NCBI GenBank assembly: GCA_037447655.1 | Contig: JBBHKE010001653.1 | Coordinates: 87,355 to 151,354, forward strand | Reading direction: 5' to 3' | Source: Zygnema cylindricum | Lineage: Eukaryota; Streptophyta; Zygnematophyceae; Zygnematales; Zygnemataceae | DNA: 64,000 nt | Part shown: positions 56,914 through 64,000 of the stretch, piece after piece | How the letters are laid out: each line of letters opens with the position of its first letter | Position numbering within the stretch: position 1 is the first letter of the stretch | Program-made: the position numbers and the translations under genes | The notes under the pieces: model-generated | Databases searched by the model: none | Told to the model about the DNA's origin: nothing | The model's input: the letters and a program-made list of their open reading frames with translations, nothing else

Positions 56914-59900
56914 TTACCCTAATACTTTAATCTCATCGAACAAATGAGGATGAATGGTTTTAGCAGCCTCGACTAATGAGTTCAATTCGTCCAAAACAAA
57001 GTCCATGTCCACACTAAGAGCGGTGCTTCTCTCTCCTTCTCCATGCAAAAAATAGTAATAGTGGCCGCAAACTTGGGCCAATCGCGCGAAACAATCAACT
57101 CTATAATGCGTGGGTCGAATTTCCAAGATAAGCCCTTTTTTCGGCATAAATAACATGTTCGTCATTAGCCCCCCGTGAGGCGACACAAAAATGAGAGCGC
57201 GATTGAAAAGCTTCTTAGCTGGAAAAACACAAACGGACAAAACAAGGCGTTATTGAAAGTTAGGCGATGAATAGCAATGACACATGCAACACAACATCCC
57301 ATACTGTTCCGTACCGAAATCTGTACGATTTAGGCGTCGGCTCTCCGACCTAGTTTCTAGGTCAAAGAATAATGTTTATGTTGTTTCTGGCCGTCAGATT
57401 TTCATCGCGCTATAAACTTACGCCGGCGATTCCGTTAGCGTGACTCATGCAAGGCATGGTTTAGAATGAGAAATTACACGTGTACACTGCCCGTTGTTGT
57501 TAACGTAAAGGACTTACTAATGTTAATGCGAAATTAGAATGCACAATATTATTTTAGTGCAAGGAGACGCAGGAGATTTAGTCAACACCCTTAAATAGTG
57601 TTGTTAACACAATTTTATGATTTTCGGCCAAAGAAAGTCGTGACTTAATTAGTGTAATTAACACTAAAAACGATAGGCAGTGCATTTTTAAAGGCTTTGC
57701 TCACTTGTGAACGCTTTTGAGTCAAACAATAACGCTCGCAATCTGACGCAATCTAACATGATCTGACGGCCCACAATTGCGTCCACACTAGTTGTTTGCT
57801 CGACTACAAAAGTCAAAAAGGAGCCGCCGAGCCCAATTTGAAATCCAACCGCATTTCAAACGTGACGCATACGTGACCCAAACGTGACCCGAACCACGCC
57901 GCACCTAATTGTTAGTGGCGTAGTTACTGACGTGCAAAAAAAGAGGCCATATGTATTGCTTTAAATTTGAATTTCACGACCGCTTATAAAATTAACACCG
58001 CAGGTTTAATAGCGCGGTTAATCTTTAAACATGGCCCCATTTTCTTGTAATATTTCGACTTAAACAACACATGATTTCCACTAGCAAGTCTTAACTCGGC
58101 TTAAACTCAAACCTTATATTAGAACTAAACTCAAACCTCATTTAAAGTAAATGCAAACACTAAAAAGAAGAATTATTCGAAATTCAGCTAAACAGGACCT
58201 TTAAAAAAACACATTCCCATGTTGTGCTATTGCACAAAGATAAACAAGACATTTTCACACTTGAGAGAAATGCGCAAAACGAAAGAAACCCTAATGATGC
58301 AAAAGACAGTCCCTAGGGAGATTATCCTATCGGAATTACTTACCCACTAGGAGCAATCTTACAGTTTTCATACATTTTTTGGTCGGTATTTGTACGGATT
58401 ACTAACAAAAAAATGTATGAAATCGTACAATTACTCACAGTCAGAGAGTAATTCCGATAGAATGGTAAACCTGATATAACAAAAGCCTGCGTATAAGTTA
58501 AAACGTTACAATCATCTGAACCAAAAAACACAATTTATAAGTAAAACAATCACACATAGAAATGCAGAGGAGGATTCACCATTGAGAAATGACATTTTTC
58601 CGTCAAAAATCTCCACTCTCTCTCGACCAAAGAGTTCAATCATTGCTTTTTCGACCTCGTCCGATTGGAGCAGCTCCCTCGCCCTGTGTCGTTTCCCGAG
58701 TATCGCCACCCAGTCACTTGAAACGTTAAATTCGTCATCTTTCATAATATTCGTTGGTTTACGGAATGTCCAATCCGATTTAAAAATAGGAAAACCATCT
58801 TGTGGCAAAAAGAAATTGTTTCTCAAAAACCGCCATTGGACAAGATTTGGTTTGTGACATGGGGCAAAGTAAGGCTGCACAAGAAATGCACAACTCTTAA
58901 GTACTTTTGTGTTAATTATCTTACTTATGGCAAACTGTTAAGTTGTTGGTATGGTCTCCATTACGAAACATGTTGATCGGGCTAGTTCACACTTGTTATG
59001 TAAAATGGCTCCTTGGCTGAAAGGGAGAAAACATTTAGACTAATGGTGGTTTTATACTAAAGGAATCCACAAGGATTCATAGAAAAAAGGTCGTCGTTTA
59101 ATGACATTTTATAAAACTATTACTCCCCAAAAAGATCATTTGATAAGACGAGTACTCTCTAAAATTAAAATTTGCCATGAAATAATTTGAATTTCATGTG
59201 CTCCACATTAAAAAAGGTGGCGAGGGACAGGCCCCAAACCATCAAAATTAGACATTGGCCAAAAAAACATGATTGAAAAAAATGCATACACAAGAACATT
59301 AGTTTTATTTCCAAATCTAAAGTAAAATTAATAACAACAATCTTAAATATCTTGGTTCATATTCGTTCATTTTCGTGCGCACCACTTGCACAGAATCAAT
59401 TCGGTCGCCTTGTCCAGCATAGATTATCATGTCAATTCGATCTCATGTACTTCGACTCTTAGGTCAATTACGACGTTTTAGTCCCTTTTGTACTTTTGTA
59501 CTTTTGTGGTTCACCGTCTAGCGATAGTCAACAACATTAGATTTAGTGTCTCTAAAGTTCAGTGCACTTAAAACGAACGTTCCAATCCACAGTAATCAGT
59601 ACTAAGAAAGTTTGTACGAAAGGAGCTCTTCACAATTCTGCATTGAGAAGCATCAAGTTCTTATGTTTTTTTTTCATCACGGCTTCAAACACTCCTCCGA
59701 TAGACCAAAATGACATTTATAATTTGCGCACATAGGACGGAAGATTTTTCACCAATTTACTGACGTTATTCGCTAACATGGTTAATTTAGTGGCAGAGAT
59801 GTGTTTCAAGCCAGGCTGTTTAAAAGGAAGTGAGGAGAGAGGAACAAAAGAAATAGAGAAAAACTCCATTATAGGGTTGAAAAATGATGCGCAATTAAAT

Positions 59901-62900
59901 CCAAAGACAAAGTTCAAGCTTACCTGATACACTTTTTCGCCCAAAAAAAGCTCCGATCGTTGGATTTCGTAATAGTTCAATTTTCTGATTTGATCTCCAA
60001 GTACAAAACGTCCCAAATTTTTCATGGTACGATGCTACAAAAGATCCGCCAAAAAACAATTATATACACCGATTAAAAAGACAGAAAAACAATATGATAC
60101 ATAAAGTACAGAAGCTCGAATAGTGTGCTATTTTACTTTCCCATTTTCGCAAGACCTAAAGTATCAACACTATCGAGAATTATCAAGATATAAATAAATC
60201 CGTTATTTGAAAATCTCAATGCTAACAAACATGGGTGCCCTTTTCCCTTTTTAAGTTTTGTGAAATTCTCCTCCTTCCTCCTCCCTCAAGAAACTAAAAA
60301 AATATGAGTTTTTTTCATACAGGGTATTGTGGGTCGCAAAACCTTTGTGTCCACTAAAAATGGCGGAGGAGAAAAAAATATACATGTAATACAAATTGTC
60401 CAACGGAACTACACGAACTGGGGTGTCCATATAAAAGCGTTTTTGCAACAGATTTTCAAAACTTAAAGAATTGATTTATCAAATCCATACTAATTTTGGT
60501 GGTCTGTCAATTTATTACTTTAATCGAAGGACCTTTACTCATTATGATAAAGCCCGAAAGGCAAAAGAAAAATATGGGAATTAACAAAAATAAAAAACAT
60601 AACAAAAGGAAGACATCCTTACTAATCATGTTGCCTGGTATCAATTGAAAAGGTCCAGGTTAATCTCAGTGGACTGGGCCGATTGAAGAAATACACACTA
60701 ATTATGTGCAATGTTCACCAAATCACAACACTGCCCATCGCTATTAGAGTTGATCACTCTATTTCCAGTGCATGCTTTATTTACCTAAAAACCGTGAATC
60801 GACAAAGCACTACTACTTAGTTAATTGGCACACGATGAACCACGTAGCGAAAAATAATTTAATGTCGTTAATTCTCAAAAAATGTTAACACTAATAATTC
60901 AGTAATGCTAATAGCGATTGGTGGTGTAGTTATGGTGGTTCACCTAATCCACACTAATTATGGTGCGGATGTTCAACAATTGCACACACCGATGGAGATC
61001 ACACCCTGGTGATGAGTCGATAAGTCTACACTGATAGTGATGAGCTGTTTCACCTGACCCCGTCGGTACGCGACGACAATTTTGCGATCTTGTCGTAAAA
61101 TGTCCATGAATTCCACAAGTGCCGGAAGCATTTCTACAAAAAAATGGTAAAAACTGTGACCATAATAATGGGCCAAATTGACAAATTCTTTGAAGACGGT
61201 AACGTTGGTATCCGGTTGAAAGTTGTAAACCTGGTTAAACAAAAGGAAAAAGGTCCGCCCCAAAGAAAAGAAGAAAGTAAATACATAAATAAGATCCTTT
61301 TTAAGGTTTTTTAGGATTTTTCAGGGTTTTTAAGGGTTTTTTAGGGTTTTTTAGAGTTTATGAAAATTAATGTGGATATTTGCTACCATGTTTGGAAATG
61401 AGTACAACAATTCGTCGACATTGTTTCTACGTGTAGGAATCGTCATCTCTTTTCTTGATTTCGTTGTATTGTTTTTTTTATTTTCTTTTCAACGGAGAAA
61501 TGGAGGGTAAAAAAGCTAAGAAAACTCGAAACATTCTTAACCATGATCAAATAGAAGGCACATGCAAAACACCCACATAAAAAAAACAGGAGGAACAGAA
61601 AAGAAAAAGGTCACCTGGTTCGGAGAACGTGCGTCCCAAGCACACCCTCCTCGATCAAAATGAAACATTGTGTTCATGGGATGCCCAAACGTATTGACAT
61701 AAACCGAATTTAAAACGTAAACTTGTCCTCCCATAGCCACTCGTTTGTCCGATTCATTTGTCCATTTGTCCTTTTCCCCCAACATATTGGTACTCCAACA
61801 AGCGTCGATTTTTTCCAAAAAAGGTCCCAAACAAGGTCGAAATTCCGGACATATACCCCCATTGCAACTTGAAGTAACGAAATCCGTATTATTTTTACTT
61901 CTTTTATCCAGAAGAAAGAGCTTTAGATCCACTCTTTTTAAGATCAACCCTAAAGTTTCAATCCTTATAGCACCCGATCGCTTTCTCTTCTCCCTATTTC
62001 CCCTCTCCCTTGTATTCACAGTAGTCACTATTTTATTGTCTTCCCCTCCCTTCTCTCCCTCATTTTTATTTTTTTGTTTCTCCTCCATGTAACCCTCCCC
62101 TCCTTTTCCTCTCCTCTTCTTCCCTTCTCCTTCTCTTCTCGCCTTCTCCTCTCCTTCTCCTTCTTTTCTCTGTATCGACTTATCTTCACCTTCTCTCCCC
62201 TCAACCTTTTCCTCTTTGTATGTTCTCTCCCTCTCTACCCCTTTTCTTCTCATGTCCTCTTTTTTATCTTCACCCTCTCCCTCCACCCCCCTCTCTCTAT
62301 TCCCACCTCTTCTCTCTCCATCCTTCCTCTCCTTCTCCTCAACCTTTCCAATTTTCCACTCTTCCCCTCTTCTTTTAACCATACTTTCCCCTCTCTCTTT
62401 GTCCTCTTTTTCCCATTCCACCTCTCTCTCACTTTTGAGGCGTTTCCTCTCTCTCTCTCCATTACCCTCATTGGGTTTATTTTCCTTCACCGTTTCTCTT
62501 TCCCTCTCACTTTTTCCACCTTCTCTCGCTTCACTCCCTCTCTCCTTTAGATCTATCTCCTTCTTCTCTCCCTTTCCTCCCTCTCTGTCGATCTCCTCCA
62601 ATTCCCTCCTTTTCCCTTCATTCCCCAATTCCTCTCCCTCCACATCCTTCCTCTCTTCTCTCTCTTCAATCCGAATCCCTTCCCCTCTCTCTTCCTCATC
62701 TCCTATACTACCCCTTCCCTCCCCTCCCTCTCTCCTTTTGCTCTTTCTCCCCAACCACCCAATTCCCGATCCCTTCTTATCATCCTCCCTATATCCGGTT
62801 TTTTTTTCGGTGTTGAATTCATGGTCGGTGGGTTTGTCGTTTCTACGATGTGGGTACTTCCCTGAGCTACCCGGCACCGACCCTACGATCAAGAGACAAT

Positions 62901-62934
62901 AGCAGAGGACAAGGACAAGCGGAAAGGCCGCCAT
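56914..62934 (-). CDS. GT61 family glycosyltransferase with expanded charged stem, five exons
   Basis: Exons on the - strand: 62934-61615, 61230-61054, 60034-59924, 58874-58580 and 57218-56914 (735 residues). All introns are GT-AG (CAG|GTGACC, CAG|GTGAAA, CAG|GTAAGC, ATG|GTGAAT; acceptors AACCAG, TTGTAG, GTGCAG, TTCCAG) and the frame is continuous (phases 0, 0, 0, 1). Residues 1-23 are a signal peptide or anchor. About 30-330 is a Glu/Lys/Arg/Gly-rich stem without motifs. The GT61 (DUF563) domain follows: CAWDARSPN, HYYGHSFYHFFVEMLPAL (461-478), a middle region, and near the C-terminus SPHGGLMTNMLFMP (647-660) with a following LILEIRP. Family members are Golgi or ER type II enzymes that add xylose, arabinose or GlcNAc to glycans or protein. 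The substrate here cannot be told. The usual HGA motif reads HGG. Introns hold MITEs and repeat U. Confidence 0.9.
57219..58579 (-). other. GT61 intron 4 with transposable elements
   Basis: 1361-bp intron. It contains repeat U (58036-58310), inverted to 24480-24790, and a 134-bp MITE-like element (58327-58460). No other exon fits, because the flanking exons join in frame. Confidence 0.7.
58327..58460. repeat. MITE-like element in GT61 intron 4
   Basis: CTATCGGAATTACT (58327-58340) is mirrored by AGTAATTCCGATAG (58447-58460). Inside, CATACATTTTT is mirrored by AAAAATGTATG, so most of the 134 bp folds back. No clear target duplication. Confidence 0.7.
60733..60925. repeat. MITE-like element in GT61 intron 2
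   Basis: CCCATCGCTATTAGAG on the left is mirrored by GCTAATAGCGATTGGTGG on the right, about 190 bp in total. Terminal sequence is related to the element at 63037-63548. Confidence 0.55.
61297..61360. repeat. TTTTTTAGGG-type minisatellite in GT61 intron 1
   Basis: About six tandem 10-bp units (TTTTTTAGGG, TTTTTAAGGG, TTTTTCAGGG, TTTTTTAGGA and similar). They resemble stretched plant telomere repeats (TTTAGGG) but the unit length differs. Confidence 0.7.
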
Positions 62935-63036
62935 GTGACGTACTGAATGTACAAATTACAGTAATGAAATTACGAACATTTCGGCAGTTCGAAATCGTAT
63001 GAAACAAATTATGAAACATCCAGATGTCACAGCTAC

Positions 63037-63548
63037 AACCGTGAATCGCTATTAGCGTAATGAAATAGACAGCGTAATGAAACAATTAGCGTTATTTACG
63101 CTAATTGGGAATGTCGTTTTTTTGGAAATAATTTTTATTCTAATATTTCGTATACTCGCAAACTGCTTTGTAAAAAATTTCGGTGCAGAATATCTCCACA
63201 CTAAAATATGTGCATGTACGAAATTGTTCAAATCGTACGCCGTCGCGTTTTTTTGACATCCGCGAATGCCGGAAAATATTTACGCAATTACATTTTAGCG
63301 CGACTCCTTGACAGCGTGAATATCTTTTCTGTACTTTTCTACTTGAAAAAGTACAAAAAAGTACGTCTATGACAGACCGTACACCACACTATTTACGTTG
63401 GCACTATATTAGAGTCATGAATCCTATTTTATGGAACACCTCAAATAACGTGTAGGAACATTTAGAATGTCTAATTCTATTTGAGAATTTGCCCAAAAAA
63501 ACAGGGTACCTCAATTAGCGACCAACACGCTAATAGCGATTCACGGTG
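63037..63548. mobile_element. MITE with 21-bp TIRs, upstream of GT61
   Basis: The left TIR AACCGTGAATCGCTATTAGCG (21 bases, 63037-63057) is mirrored at 63528-63548 with one mismatch. Element about 512 bp, non-coding. It begins 103 bp upstream of the GT61 start codon. AATAGCGATTC fragments at 38745 and 52005 are single termini of the same family. Confidence 0.75.
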
Positions 63549-63569
63549 TACTGCTGTCGTCGTGCTAAA

Positions 63570-63809
63570 TTACATCACGTCCGGCAGATTGCTAAATTTG
63601 GTAGAAGTAGCCACCGACAATTGTAGGCCTATTGTTATAAAGTCAAAGTCAGGCACATAAATTATTATGCAATCGGATTTGGGTGGTTCTCCACTAAACA
63701 AATAATAGACGTTTGGTCGTCTGTCTGCACATCTGTACGGAAACCGTCTGTCCGTCAGACCCTCGGGCGACTCACCAATCGGGTAACTTTGTCCCTCGGG
63801 CGACATCAA
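63570..63809 (-). CDS. Possible 3' exon of an unrecognised - strand gene
   Basis: A 79-codon frame ending in TAA. The segment RPNVYYLFSGEPPKSDCIIIYV has the look of a folded domain, with a weak resemblance to the SxPPTSPDCVV-type motif of plant DUF295 proteins. TCTGCAG precedes it on the - strand near 63819 and could be an acceptor, though that acceptor puts a stop in one of the frames. The rest of the gene would lie beyond 64000. It could be chance. Confidence 0.25.
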   Translation of the reverse strand: MMSPEGQSYPIGESPEGLTDRRFPYRCADRRPNVYYLFSGEPPKSDCIIIYVPDFDFITIGLQLSVATSTKFSNLPDVM

Positions 63810-63824
63810 CGACCGGGTACTGCA

Positions 63825-64000
63825 GATTTGGGTGTGTTCACACGTAACTTTAACTTCTGGTACGGCACCACGTGGCTAAGGGTGTATGCCCATGTGTTCA
63901 AGTAAAAGATATTTTCCCGTCGTTTTCACAGAAAATGGGATTTGCAACGATAAAATCTACGCCGTATGAAAAATGGGCAAAAACCAAATTACATTTTGCG
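63825..64000. repeat. End of a repeat related to 10400-10545 and 31970-32055
   Basis: GGGTGTATGCCCATGTGTTCAAGTAA, the TTTTCACA block, TTGCAACGA and CGCCGTA.GAAAAA.GGGCAA blocks match 10400-10545 in inverted orientation and 31970-32055 less closely. It probably continues outside the window. Confidence 0.5.

Noticed and set aside
62074-62902. + strand Ser/Leu/Phe-rich frames of 158 and 228 residues
   Set aside because: Antisense shadow of the purine-rich stem region of the GT61 first exon.

Overview
This is a repeat-dominated nuclear window from a streptophyte (land plant or charophyte alga). The evidence is a plant-type root-cap/LEA-like secreted protein, a GT61 glycosyltransferase, GT-AG introns up to about 1.4 kb, and Copia LTR retrotransposons whose primer-binding sites match plant initiator tRNA-Met. 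The density of nested elements and the large GT61 introns would suit a big charophyte-type genome such as Chara, but the species cannot be fixed from sequence alone. Two 10-bp N gaps (24201-24210 and 39878-39887) mark scaffold joins.

Only three host gene structures are supported. (1) A + strand gene occupies 1125-2768; only its last four phase-0 exons are visible and its function is not recognised. (2) A - strand four-exon gene at 5424-7518 encodes a 405-residue secreted protein with a PAN/Apple-like module followed by a complete root-cap domain. Decayed copies of its last exon lie just downstream. (3) A - strand five-exon gene at 56914-62934 encodes a 735-residue GT61 glycosyltransferase with an unusual stem of about 300 charged residues. 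A broken copy of its last exon and 3' flank sits at 32050-32945. A possible further exon lies at 63570-63809.

Everything from about 9.5 to 54 kb is mobile-element material. In order: a foldback-like repeat with TCGCGA-centred palindromes (9.6-11.45 kb); a solo LTR with a 5-bp target duplication (11743-13087); another foldback (13.57-14.06 kb); a tandem LTR-gag-LTR-gag-LTR array of a gag-only element (14538-20240); a Copia gag fragment inserted into that array (20241-21190); two degenerate - strand Copia elements (21190-24200 and 25158-31045); a 2.2 kb purine tract (33134-35310); and a segmental duplication (about 35333-39877 and 40024-53160). One duplicate holds a solo LTR at the exact site where the other holds a full element, which itself carries a second nested gag-only element. 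From 53 kb on there are foldbacks, MITEs and dispersed repeats around and inside the GT61 introns.

The most distinctive signal is in the retroelements. Several families have a primer-binding site complementary to the anticodon arm (not the 3' end) of initiator tRNA-Met. In at least two of them the gag start codon lies inside that site. The LTRs of the related families carry a tRNA-like hairpin with A-box/B-box-like sequence. The gag-only array in the same window instead uses the usual 3'-end site of the same tRNA. No rRNA gene, CRISPR array or intact tRNA gene was seen.
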